From contig NZ_NPDZ01000009.1 of assembly GCF_002811875.1 (NCBI RefSeq), positions 1-64,000 of the forward strand: DNA of 64,000 bases, written 5' to 3'. This DNA is from Leptospira perolatii. GTDB lineage: Bacteria > Spirochaetota > Leptospiria > Leptospirales > Leptospiraceae. This document shows, one piece after another, positions 55,858 to 64,000 of this stretch (positions are counted from its first letter, which is position 1; each line of letters opens with the position of its first letter). A model generated the notes under the pieces. That model was given only the letters and a program-made list of their open reading frames with translations, did no database searches and was not told the DNA's origin. A program made the position numbers and the translations under genes.

Positions 55858-57662
55858 TTGGATTCCCCTGATGGTAGCGTGAAATAGAAGTCAGCTCCCT
55901 GTTGTAACTTTCCTTCGGCCCATACTCTTCCATTATGCTTTCTTACAATTCTTTCCACGATTGCAAGGCCCACTCCTGTACCCTCGAATTCTTCCGGTGA
56001 ATGCAACCTCTGGAAAATTTTATAAAGTTTATGGGCGTATTGGTTGTTGAATCCTACTCCGTTATCTTTTACGAAATAAGTATTTTCGGATTCACCAGTA
56101 ATGTATCCTATCGTGATCTCTGGATTGCTCTTTTTGGAAGAATATTTAAATGCGTTCGATATCAAATTGATCCACACTTGCTTAATTGTCGCGTGATCAC
56201 CTCGAGCGAAAGGTAAATTTGCGATGATCGTTTTTGCTTTCGAATTGGGGTAGTCGTTATTGATCAGCTCGACGGAATCCCTGGCGAGCTTTTCCATATC
56301 AATGACTTCGTTCTTGACTTCATATTTCGCGACTCTGTAGAAATGAAGCAGGTCATCTATTAGGTGGCCCATCATTTTGGAATTGCTTGCAATCACGCTT
56401 AGTAGCCGATTTGCTTCGGAATCCAATTTATCTCCGTAGTCTTCTATGAGTATCTTCGTAAAGCCGTCGATTCCTCGGATGGGAGCTCTTAGGTCGTGTG
56501 ACACCGAGTAACTGAATGCCTCTAATTCTTTGTTGGAATTTTCCAATTTCTTGATGCTCTCGTGCAGCTCTTGATTCAGTTTTTCGATTTCCTTTTCCTT
56601 TAATTTTTTTTCCGTAATATCTGAAACCAGGAGCACTCTTCCTATCGTAGAATTATCGAGATCCTTCATGGCGCGAATATTGAATTCCAAAACTTTGACC
56701 TCATTGTCGTCTTTGTCCAACATGACACATACGATCTCATTATTTGAGGCTTCTTGTAGCGATTCTATAGAGAGGAATTCCTTGTTGTTCGGGTATAAAT
56801 TGTCGTTAGAAATGTAGCTTCCCTTTGGAAAGCACCTTAGATTGATCTCCTTGGACCATTTGCTCCAGCTTCCGTTAAGAATTGGCTCCTTTCCGACAAT
56901 CTCCAGTAACCTCGCATTATATAATAAAAATCGATTTGAGTTATCTAGTACGATTACTCCGTCCGGCATGCTGTTTAGAATTAGCTCCAGTAGAGTATTC
57001 TTTTTATGTAAAATAGTTTCGCTCTTTTTTCTTCGAGAGGCTTCTTTTGTCAGCATGTTGAACAGGATCGCGAGTAAGACTAGGTTGATTATGTTGGATC
57101 CATATACGATTAGTACGCTTGTCTTGAATTGAGAGTCTGCGGTGTTTCTACTCGAATAGAAAAGTTGTAACTCCGAGTCTTTAATCTGTTGAATCTTTTG
57201 ATTGATTGTAAAAATCAAATCCAGGTCTGGGTTTTCCAAGCTTCGTAGTCCGGTCTTGGGTTTTGGAGAAACAGAAGATCGTGCATTTCTGCGAATTCCT
57301 GTGTCCCAATCGAAAATCAAATCGCTCAGATCCCGAAGCTTCTGATTTTGGTTCGGGTTGGCGTCTGTCCATTTGAGAAGCTGCTTGATTTTGCTATAGA
57401 GTATTTCGATTGAGAGCTCGTATCTTGCAACGTATCTGTTTTCTCTACTTTGTTTATATTTTAGGATCGATAGTTCGGCTTCTTTCAGGCTGGATTCTAG
57501 GACGGCTAACGCTAACATTACATCCTGAGTATGGTTTTCGAACTTTTTAGCATCTGCAAAGGCGCTGTTCCCGATGATCGATGCAATACCTATGGTAAGA
57601 ATTAGTAAGGCTACTAGAAAAAATTCTAGATTTAGTTTCTCGGAATAGGTAAAAATCGCCAT
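55854..57662 (-). CDS. Membrane sensor histidine kinase with CHASE3-like and PAS domains
   Basis: 602 residues. Two helices near 13-33 and 172-193 enclose an all-helical periplasmic part of CHASE3 type. PAS at about 215-345, coiled helix, HisKA with EAFSYSVSHDLRAPIRGIDGF, and HATPase_c with GVGFNNQYAHKLYKIFQRLH. Architecture is phytochrome-like without a phytochrome. It signals through the Rcp1-type regulator next door. Confidence 0.92.
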   Translation of the reverse strand: MAIFTYSEKLNLEFFLVALLILTIGIASIIGNSAFADAKKFENHTQDVMLALAVLESSLKEAELSILKYKQSRENRYVARYELSIEILYSKIKQLLKWTDANPNQNQKLRDLSDLIFDWDTGIRRNARSSVSPKPKTGLRSLENPDLDLIFTINQKIQQIKDSELQLFYSSRNTADSQFKTSVLIVYGSNIINLVLLAILFNMLTKEASRRKKSETILHKKNTLLELILNSMPDGVIVLDNSNRFLLYNARLLEIVGKEPILNGSWSKWSKEINLRCFPKGSYISNDNLYPNNKEFLSIESLQEASNNEIVCVMLDKDDNEVKVLEFNIRAMKDLDNSTIGRVLLVSDITEKKLKEKEIEKLNQELHESIKKLENSNKELEAFSYSVSHDLRAPIRGIDGFTKILIEDYGDKLDSEANRLLSVIASNSKMMGHLIDDLLHFYRVAKYEVKNEVIDMEKLARDSVELINNDYPNSKAKTIIANLPFARGDHATIKQVWINLISNAFKYSSKKSNPEITIGYITGESENTYFVKDNGVGFNNQYAHKLYKIFQRLHSPEEFEGTGVGLAIVERIVRKHNGRVWAEGKLQQGADFYFTLPSGESK

Positions 57663-58005
57663 AAGAGCAAGGGTTTGATTCTCGCATGCCGGAAAGAGGC
57701 ACTCAAGAAATTTCTACTTTAAAATATCACTATTTTGCAATACTTTATATTATATACGTCATTTAATAGAGGATTATTACTTAAGAGCCTGTATAACGTC
57801 AAAATTTTGCCTCGATTGCCTATGTATACTGATTGGCGCTTAAACGATAGCTAGGTGACGCTTTTTTGATCTTAAGATTTTTCTAATATTTTAATTTCGA
57901 ACAAGCGTTGTTCTTTGCGTCTGTCATAAGTTCTTCAGGAGACATATTCTATTTTCTTTAAGCTGCTTAAGCAAAGGATATTATGACGCATTTAGATCTC
58001 GTAGA
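57663..58005. other. 343-nt intergenic region
   Basis: No gene seen. AT-rich; it holds the promoter of the kinase operon and a 13-bp dyad (TTAAGC-T-GCTTAA, 57958-57970) 36-48 nt past the purK stop, a possible weak terminator. Confidence 0.45.
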
Positions 58006-59124
58006 TTAGGAAAAAGCCGATTCTGGATTTTCTCCTACGTAATTCCAGTGCCCCATTTTTCTTCCTTCTCTGGCTTCGGACTTCCCGTATAAATGAAGAG
58101 AATATCTAGAATCTGATAGATATTTTTTCCAAAGATCAGACCCCGGTTGATAATCATTTCCTAATATATTTTTCATTGAAGATGGGCGAGTTACGATGGA
58201 TTTAGGCAGCGGAGTCCCGGTTAAAATTCGAAGTTGCAGTTCGAACTGAGAAATCTCAGCTGCATTTTGCGAAAAGTGACCGGAGTTATGCGGTCTTGGT
58301 GCAAATTCGTTTAATAAAATGGAATCTTCCAAAATAAAAAATTCCAACCCAAACACACCTACGTAGTTGATTCCTTCCGCTAACACAGTTGCTGCTTCCA
58401 GCATAGCCTTGTTTACTTTGGAAGTAAACCTTCCAGGATGAATCGTAGTATCCAAAATATGGTTCTTGTGAATGTTTTCCGACGGAGGGAAGCAAACAAT
58501 CTTTCCCTCTTGAGATCTTGCTAGAATGACGGAGCCCTCTTTTTGAAAGTCTGCCCATTCTTCCAAGATAAGATCTAGTGGTTGCTGTCCGATGGTTCCT
58601 GCCCAGACTCTAAGTTCTTCTCTCGTTCTAAATTTTGTCTGACCCTTGCCGTCATAGCCGAAGGAAGCTGTCTTTAATACTGCGGGAAATTTTGCAATCT
58701 CGCCTGCTTTGATTGCTTCGGTTTTATTGGTAATCGGATAAAACGGAACGGTAGGGAGTCCCAATTGTTGAAAAGCATTCTTTTCACGGACTCTATGTTG
58801 GGAGATTCTTACGCATTCAGGGGATGGAAAAACCGGACATCCAGTCGCTTTTGAATAAGATTCTAATATTGTTAATTCAGGTCCTGGAATATTCTCAAAT
58901 TCGAATGTAACCGCTTCCACCGAAGTTAAAAATCTGCGAAGCATATCCTCGTCTTCGTACGCTGCAATCGTTTCGTCAGCACCCACCTGGGAAGCAGGGC
59001 TATTTCTTTCCGGAGAATAGACACCAACTTTGTAACCCATTCGAATCGCTTCTTGAGCGAACATTCTGCCTAGTTGCCCGGAGCCCATGACTCCTAATTT
59101 GGAGGGAGGAAGGATCATTTTCAT
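58006..59124 (-). CDS. purK: N5-carboxyaminoimidazole ribonucleotide synthase PurK
   Basis: 372 residues, ATP-grasp fold. [18 protein letters not shown] at the N terminus, [12 protein letters not shown] and [12 protein letters not shown] in the catalytic parts. Converts AIR, ATP and bicarbonate to N5-CAIR in purine synthesis. Overlaps the purE stop by ATGA. Confidence 0.95.
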   Translation of the reverse strand: MKMILPPSKLGVMGSGQLGRMFAQEAIRMGYKVGVYSPERNSPASQVGADETIAAYEDEDMLRRFLTSVEAVTFEFENIPGPELTILESYSKATGCPVFPSPECVRISQHRVREKNAFQQLGLPTVPFYPITNKTEAIKAGEIAKFPAVLKTASFGYDGKGQTKFRTREELRVWAGTIGQQPLDLILEEWADFQKEGSVILARSQEGKIVCFPPSENIHKNHILDTTIHPGRFTSKVNKAMLEAATVLAEGINYVGVFGLEFFILEDSILLNEFAPRPHNSGHFSQNAAEISQFELQLRILTGTPLPKSIVTRPSSMKNILGNDYQPGSDLWKKYLSDSRYSLHLYGKSEAREGRKMGHWNYVGENPESAFS

Positions 59125-59630
59125 ATAAGATCTTTGTTTTTGGAGAGAGCCTCGTCTTTGATTCGTTCTCTATACTGGTCGAGTTTTTTGCCCAAGGATT
59201 CATCCTTCAGAGATAAGATACGAATCGCAAGGAGTGCCGCATTCTTTGCCCCAGCCGGCCCAATTGCAAGAGTTCCCACGGGAATTCCACCAGGCATTTG
59301 AACGATTGAGAGCAAGCTATCTAGTCCGTTCAGCTGTGAGCTTTTGATCGGAACACCTAACACTGGTAAGCTGGAAAGAGAGGCGACCATCCCGGGTAAG
59401 TGCGCGGCCCCCCCGGCACCGGCAATCAATACCTCAAAACCTTTTGATCTTGCCGTTTTTGAGAATTCCATCATGAGCTCGGGAGATCTGTGGGCGGAAA
59501 CGATCTCCTTGTGATAAGAAACTCCGAACTCTTCCAAAATGAGTACTGCTTCCTTCATTGTTTCCCAGTCGGAATGACTACCCATAATAACCGCTACTTT
59601 AGGTGGCACGCTTGCATGCTCTTTTAGCAT
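59121..59630 (-). CDS. purE: N5-carboxyaminoimidazole ribonucleotide mutase PurE
   Basis: 169 residues. [15 protein letters not shown], then SAHRSPELM, then [14 protein letters not shown] carry the class I PurE active site. Turns N5-CAIR into CAIR. Slight C-terminal extension. Sits 22 nt after murF. Confidence 0.95.
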   Translation of the reverse strand: MLKEHASVPPKVAVIMGSHSDWETMKEAVLILEEFGVSYHKEIVSAHRSPELMMEFSKTARSKGFEVLIAGAGGAAHLPGMVASLSSLPVLGVPIKSSQLNGLDSLLSIVQMPGGIPVGTLAIGPAGAKNAALLAIRILSLKDESLGKKLDQYRERIKDEALSKNKDLI

Positions 59631-59652
59631 TTCAATTCCTGCAAGCCGGAAA

Positions 59653-61083
59653 CTAACCAGCTTGTTCTTCGCTTTCTGATTCGGATATGCTCGAGATAGA
59701 CTCGACGAAGCGTTCCAATTTCATGCCTCTGGATGCCTTTGCAAGAATGTAGGAACCTTGGGGAACAAGTTTGCGAACGGATGCCAAGAGCGGAGATAAG
59801 CCAGAATCATCCCCGGTAAAACTCATACAGATTTTAGAGTCGATACTTTTCTTTTGAAATGCATGCGCGATGTGTTCTGCTTCTTGGCCAAATGTAAATA
59901 GGCCTTTGCAATTCCGAATCGAAGCGGCGTATTTTCCTACGTCCGAATGCAACTTCTTAGAGAAGGCCCCGACTTCCTTGATATCTCCTAAGACTGCGTA
60001 AAATCCGTCTTGTCCAGATAACTGGGAGCAGGCTTCTAAAGAGGAAATCATCGATTCTCGATTCGCATTATACGTGTCGTTTAATATTTTGTAGTTCCCT
60101 TCTTGAAGGACCAATCTCTTCTCACTGGCTTTAAATTCCAGAATTCCATTCCGAATCCACTCTGTCGGTACTCCCAAATCCTCGAGCGCAGCGATACACA
60201 AAGAAAGATTCTCCAGTATTTTGAATCCTGGAAGGTTCCAGGAAATTTCCAGGCCCTGGTAATTTAATTCAAATCCATCATTTCTCTTTTGAGAAATTTG
60301 AAAGTAAGAAGTCGGTTCTATGAACTTGATTTCGATCGAGGATTTCCTCGCTTTTTTAAAAAGTACTTTTTTAAAGATTCCTGATTTAGGATAATATAAT
60401 GTTCCCGATTTTCTTATTCCTTCCAGGATTTCGGCCTTGGCCTTTGCGATATCCTTGGGGTTGCGAAAGAATTCTATATGAGCCGAACCTATATTCGTAA
60501 TGATCGCGATATCCGGTTTTGCGATTCTTGTTAATCTTGCGATCTCTCCTTTGTGATTCATTCCCATTTCGCAAATAACAAAACGAGTTTCCGAATCGAT
60601 CCGAAAAAGAGTAAAAGGCAGCCCGATTTCATTGTTATAATTTTTTTCCGTTACAACAAGTGTGTTTCCCAAGCTGGAAAGACAGGAGGAAAGAATCTCT
60701 TTCGTAGTTGTTTTTCCACTCGAACCAGTCACGGCGATTAAAGTCGGCTTGAATCTGGACCTGTGGTATTCGGCCAATTTTCCTAGAGCAACTAACGTAT
60801 CTGATACGATGATCGCCTTTCTAAGGCTCAGAGTATCCAGTTGGTCTAGGATTTTATGGTTGGACTCTACTAAAAAATAGGAGGCGCCTTTAGAAAGTGC
60901 GTCGAGTATGAAATCGTGTCCGTCCCTATTTCCGTGTAATGGAACAAATAGTGTACCCGGAGTAGTTTCCGCAGAAGAAGTGCTGATGAAGCGGATCGGT
61001 TCTTCTTTTTGAAAAGTGCTTTCGGAGCTCGAGCCTAAGACCTTTCGAATCGTTTCTGGATCATACTGAAAATTAGCCAGCAT
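59653..61083 (-). CDS. murF: UDP-MurNAc-tripeptide--D-Ala-D-Ala ligase MurF
   Basis: 476 residues. Catalyses addition of D-Ala-D-Ala to UDP-MurNAc-tripeptide. Central ATP motif [13 protein letters not shown], then [12 protein letters not shown], then [11 protein letters not shown] and [11 protein letters not shown]. First gene of the murF-purE-purK unit. Confidence 0.94.
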   Translation of the reverse strand: MLANFQYDPETIRKVLGSSSESTFQKEEPIRFISTSSAETTPGTLFVPLHGNRDGHDFILDALSKGASYFLVESNHKILDQLDTLSLRKAIIVSDTLVALGKLAEYHRSRFKPTLIAVTGSSGKTTTKEILSSCLSSLGNTLVVTEKNYNNEIGLPFTLFRIDSETRFVICEMGMNHKGEIARLTRIAKPDIAIITNIGSAHIEFFRNPKDIAKAKAEILEGIRKSGTLYYPKSGIFKKVLFKKARKSSIEIKFIEPTSYFQISQKRNDGFELNYQGLEISWNLPGFKILENLSLCIAALEDLGVPTEWIRNGILEFKASEKRLVLQEGNYKILNDTYNANRESMISSLEACSQLSGQDGFYAVLGDIKEVGAFSKKLHSDVGKYAASIRNCKGLFTFGQEAEHIAHAFQKKSIDSKICMSFTGDDSGLSPLLASVRKLVPQGSYILAKASRGMKLERFVESISSISESESEEQAG

Positions 61084-61181
61084 ACAAGTCTAGATTCCAG
61101 AAGCATTCCGGATCAGGAAGTATCTTTTTGTAAAAATCGTCTTGTATGTTGCACAGGTTCGGGGAATCTTCAGCTCTTCCT

Positions 61182-62234
61182 ATGAAAAAGACAGGGGCGA
61201 TACTTTTGGGTTTGGGCAGGATCGCTTCTATTCTCGAAAAGGATCCTTACCGTCAGAAGCCCTGTACTCACGCAGGTGTTTTGCTTTCGGATTGGGGAAA
61301 AAGGAATTTTACTCTCAACTGCGGATTTGACCCGAACTTGGAAAAAAGAGAAGGCTTCGCAAAACAATGGGGATTTTCCGAATCGAAGCTTTATTCCATT
61401 TTAGAAAAAGAGAACCTGGCAGATTCAACGCCTGACTTGGCGATCATCGCGACTCCTTCCGAATCGCATTTTGATCATGCGCTTTGGGCGATCAAATCCG
61501 GGATTTCTAATTTGTTAATAGAAAAGCCTATCTGTGATTCCTTGGATAAGGTTAAGAAATTGAAAGAGCTTGTTGAAAAACATTCCGTGAAAGTCTGGGT
61601 GAATCATGAAAGAAGGTTTCATCCGAAATACCAATGGGCAAAGAGAATTCTGGACTCCGGAAAATACGGCAAGATTCGAACGATTCGCGCTTCGGTTTTA
61701 ACAAGTGCGCTTGCGCCCGGGAGGGCTTATACAGGAAAGGTCGGGCCATTATTTCACGACGGTACTCATGCTTTGGATTTAGTACATTGGTTAGTCGGGA
61801 TGCCGGATCAGATTACATCTACGATTCGAAAACGTAAATCGTTACCCATCGAAGATTCTGTGACTGCAATTTTGGAGTACAAAAACGGGCAAACCGTGTT
61901 TTTGGAGGTCGGTGGAAGTAGGAGGTACTTCCAGTTCGAACTAGACATCATGACAGAAAGTGCCAGAATCATACTTTCCAATGACGGATTTCAATTTTTC
62001 AAAAGTCTACCTTCTAAAAAATACAAAGGATTTAATAGTTTGACGGAAGCTCCGTTTCCAGAAAAATCTTCCCTCGGATCGAACCCTTTTCGGAACCTTT
62101 ATTCGGAAATCCGAAGTGTTTTAACCGGCAAATCAGATACGATTACCGGAAGCTTTTACGACAATCTGGAGATCATGGAACTCCTAAATCGGATTAAAGT
62201 AAAAGCCAAGATTCAAATCGTTTCCGAAACTTAA
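61182..62234 (+). CDS. Gfo/Idh/MocA-family oxidoreductase
   Basis: About 350 residues from the ATG at 61182, chosen because the nucleotide-binding strand begins KKTGAILLGLGRIAS; an ATG at 61146 adds 12 residues and has no better ribosome binding site. NAD(P)-binding Rossmann half then the EKPICDSL motif (catalytic Lys) and substrate-binding beta sheet with HDGTHALDLVHWL. Likely a sugar-nucleotide or sugar dehydrogenase. Followed 9 nt later by the ABC1 kinase gene. Confidence 0.88.
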   Translation: MKKTGAILLGLGRIASILEKDPYRQKPCTHAGVLLSDWGKRNFTLNCGFDPNLEKREGFAKQWGFSESKLYSILEKENLADSTPDLAIIATPSESHFDHALWAIKSGISNLLIEKPICDSLDKVKKLKELVEKHSVKVWVNHERRFHPKYQWAKRILDSGKYGKIRTIRASVLTSALAPGRAYTGKVGPLFHDGTHALDLVHWLVGMPDQITSTIRKRKSLPIEDSVTAILEYKNGQTVFLEVGGSRRYFQFELDIMTESARIILSNDGFQFFKSLPSKKYKGFNSLTEAPFPEKSSLGSNPFRNLYSEIRSVLTGKSDTITGSFYDNLEIMELLNRIKVKAKIQIVSET

Positions 62235-62243
62235 AGGTTCTGT

Positions 62244-63950
62244 ATGACGAAAAGCCAAAGTAAGAGCGGAAACCAGAGCGCCTTGCCGACTTACTCTACA
62301 AGAGGAAGATATTATAGAGGGAATTGGTTTCTCTGGAAAAAAATTTTTCAGTTATTTTGGTACTTTCGATTTAAAAAGGTATTCAGCCCTTTGTATCGTT
62401 CCCAAGAAAAAGAAAACGAATTTTTCCAAACCTTAGGAAAAGAATGTAGAGACTTTTTTTTGAAAATGGGCGGGGTCTATATCAAGCTCGGCCAGTACCT
62501 CGCAAGTCTATCGCATTTATTTCCGGAAAGCTTTACCGATCCGTTGCAGGACTTGCAAGACAGAGTTCCTCCTCATCCTTTTTCAGAAATAAGGGAAAGG
62601 TTTCGAAAGGAATTTGAGAAAGACATAGTAGAAGTATTTCCTGATATTTCCGAGACTCCACTTGCCTCGGCTTCCATTGCACAAGTTCATACAGCGACAT
62701 TCAAGGGTGAAAAAATCGCGATCAAGATTTTGTATCCCGGAATAGAAGAGGTGATCTCGAAAGATTTGAAGGCGATTCGCACCTTCTTAAAAAGAATCAA
62801 TCGTTTGCTGGTAAGTTTCGATTACAGACTTGTACATAAGGAAATCGCAAAGTTAGTCGGAAGGGAAATCGACTTAAGGATAGAAGCCGAGTCTATGGAA
62901 AGGATGGCTCGCTATTTTTCGGAAGAACCGGATTACATATTTCCACGAATCTACAAAGAGTGGGCCGGCAAAAGCGTGTTAGTTGCTCAATTTATCGAGG
63001 GAGTCAGAATCACACAAGCACATGCTTTGACCAAGGGCCAAGCCAAATCTAGAGCAGTGGATCTTTTGATCCGAGCCTATGTCCTAATGGTTTTCGAATT
63101 TAGATTCTACCACGCGGACCCTCACCCGGGTAATTTGATTTATACTCCCGATGAAAAACTTTGTCTGATCGATTTTGGTGCCGTAGGAGAAATTCCCCCT
63201 AGCCAGGCTCTGACTCTTCGCAAAATCTTTTTGTGTGCGATGTCAAAGGATTATGGCGGAGTAGTAGAAGGATTGGATGAACTCGGACTGCTTTCTCGAA
63301 AGGCTGACAGAGATAAACTGGAAGAGGTGGTCCGGTATTCTCTAGAGAAACTTGCAAGATTCTTAAACGATACAGATTCCTTCCGAAATTTGAAATTCGA
63401 TCAGATACACACTCCTGAGGATTTGAAGTTTTTGAAAGAGATCAACTCTAGCTTGAGGGAACTCTTTAGAATGGTCCAGCTCCCGGTGACTCTGATCCCT
63501 TTAGAAAGAGTATTAGGACTCTTGGTCGGAATTACCGCCACCTTGGATCCTTATAGGACCGTTTTGGAATACGGAGAAAAACCTTTCAAAGGACTAGTTC
63601 TGCAAGGAGAGAACAGCTGGGAAAAGGTATTAGTTCAAGAAGGTGGAATTTGGGGTCAGGCGGTTTCCATTCCAGGAGAATTATTACAGGCTATTAAGAG
63701 TATCAATCGAGGAAAGCAATCCTACCGCCAGCCGGACTTGGAGGCACACAGCAGAAAGATGTATGCTTTAGGTCACCAAGCTTTATCCGCGATTTTTGTT
63801 TTGTTTGGAATCTATTATGGAACAGACCGATGGGATCGCGGAGAGGAGACTTCAGCCTGGATAGGTTTTGGTAGCTCGATTTTCTTCGGAATCCTCCTTG
63901 CTCTCTCCGTACTTAAAAATAAACTCAGCTCAAAAAGGAACAACCCTTGA
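62244..63950 (+). CDS. ABC1/UbiB/AarF-family atypical kinase
   Basis: 568 residues. The family KxGQ motif is in YIKLGQYLASLSHLFP, the Ala-rich loop in ASASIAQVH, catalytic DPHPGN and metal IDFGAVGE. A C-terminal membrane hairpin (about 512-558) anchors it. Members support isoprenoid quinone metabolism; Leptospira would use menaquinone. Confidence 0.9.
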   Translation: MTKSQSKSGNQSALPTYSTRGRYYRGNWFLWKKIFQLFWYFRFKKVFSPLYRSQEKENEFFQTLGKECRDFFLKMGGVYIKLGQYLASLSHLFPESFTDPLQDLQDRVPPHPFSEIRERFRKEFEKDIVEVFPDISETPLASASIAQVHTATFKGEKIAIKILYPGIEEVISKDLKAIRTFLKRINRLLVSFDYRLVHKEIAKLVGREIDLRIEAESMERMARYFSEEPDYIFPRIYKEWAGKSVLVAQFIEGVRITQAHALTKGQAKSRAVDLLIRAYVLMVFEFRFYHADPHPGNLIYTPDEKLCLIDFGAVGEIPPSQALTLRKIFLCAMSKDYGGVVEGLDELGLLSRKADRDKLEEVVRYSLEKLARFLNDTDSFRNLKFDQIHTPEDLKFLKEINSSLRELFRMVQLPVTLIPLERVLGLLVGITATLDPYRTVLEYGEKPFKGLVLQGENSWEKVLVQEGGIWGQAVSIPGELLQAIKSINRGKQSYRQPDLEAHSRKMYALGHQALSAIFVLFGIYYGTDRWDRGEETSAWIGFGSSIFFGILLALSVLKNKLSSKRNNP

Positions 63951-64000
63951 AATTCTTTGAGAAGAAATTTTTAGAAGTATACCCGCCTCTATTCATCCTT
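63947..64000 (+). CDS. Start of a partial gene running off the window
   Basis: TTG at 63947 overlaps the previous stop; AAGGA is 7-9 nt upstream. The 18 visible codons begin MKFFEKKFLEVYPPL with no stop. Too short to identify. The tight overlap suggests it belongs to the ABC1 kinase operon. Confidence 0.55.
   Translation, partial: MKFFEKKFLEVYPPLFIL

Noticed and set aside
1..64000. CRISPR arrays, tRNA and rRNA genes, intact transposases, prophage
   Set aside because: No regularly spaced repeats with spacers, no T-loop-like GGTTCGAATCC segments, and no transposase or phage structural genes were found; the holin-like gene alone does not mark a prophage.

Overview
The window reads as a Leptospira chromosome segment. 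The support is recall of families rather than a database search: many spirochaete-type lipoproteins with loose lipoboxes, SpoIIE/GAF phosphatases, a haem operon of Leptospira type, and a 13-kb gene of the kind known as a Leptospira-restricted family of very long proteins. Base composition looks moderately AT-rich. I cannot name the species. Housekeeping genes (murF, purE, purK, amt, a menaquinone gene) argue for a main replicon rather than a plasmid. No rRNA, tRNA or CRISPR array was seen.

Layout. 1-190: possible remnant of an insertion-sequence end. 194-3439: TonB-dependent receptor flanked by a small membrane protein and a Cys-rich lipoprotein. 3444-7501: two-gene unit of a TPR protein and a TPR/NHL/vWA protein. 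7502-9919: small genes, a lipoprotein, a holin-like membrane protein and a GFA-type enzyme. 10044-11756: divergent TetR regulator and zinc alcohol dehydrogenase sharing a promoter with two matching palindromic operators. 11841-18762: DsbA-like oxidoreductase, M14-like peptidase, GAF-GAF-SpoIIE phosphatase, membrane phosphoesterase, MORN lipoprotein and DoxX protein. 18770-26518: seven-gene haem acquisition operon on the minus strand (lipoprotein, HmuY-like, TonB receptor, HmuT, HmuU, HmuV, HmuS). 27126-40000: host-attachment-type protein, FGGY kinase, adenylate cyclase, hydrolase, GAF-SpoIIE-TPR phosphatase, ammonium transporter, MqnA, STAS protein and CheR.

39701-54194 is the accessory region. 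A secreted-type 226-residue protein is followed 6 nt later by a 4334-residue protein. That protein carries an N-terminal export segment, Trp-rich helical repeats, coiled coils, an Ala/Gly-rich hydrophobic stretch, eight beta-type repeats, a HINT self-cleavage domain (C3870 to N4003) and a 331-residue C-terminal domain with a His/Asp/HxxHxH pattern suggestive of a zinc peptidase. A lipoprotein gene overlaps or abuts its 3' end, which is where an immunity gene would lie. I read this as a polymorphic toxin system, possibly aimed at the cell wall, with a periplasmic lipoprotein as immunity factor.

54240-64000: three-gene two-component unit, then purK-purE-murF on the minus strand, and on the plus strand a Gfo/Idh/MocA oxidoreductase, an ABC1/UbiB kinase and the first 18 codons of another gene. 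Signalling is a theme: two SpoIIE phosphatases and a STAS protein could form a partner-switching circuit, alongside a cyclase, a CheR and the phosphorelay.
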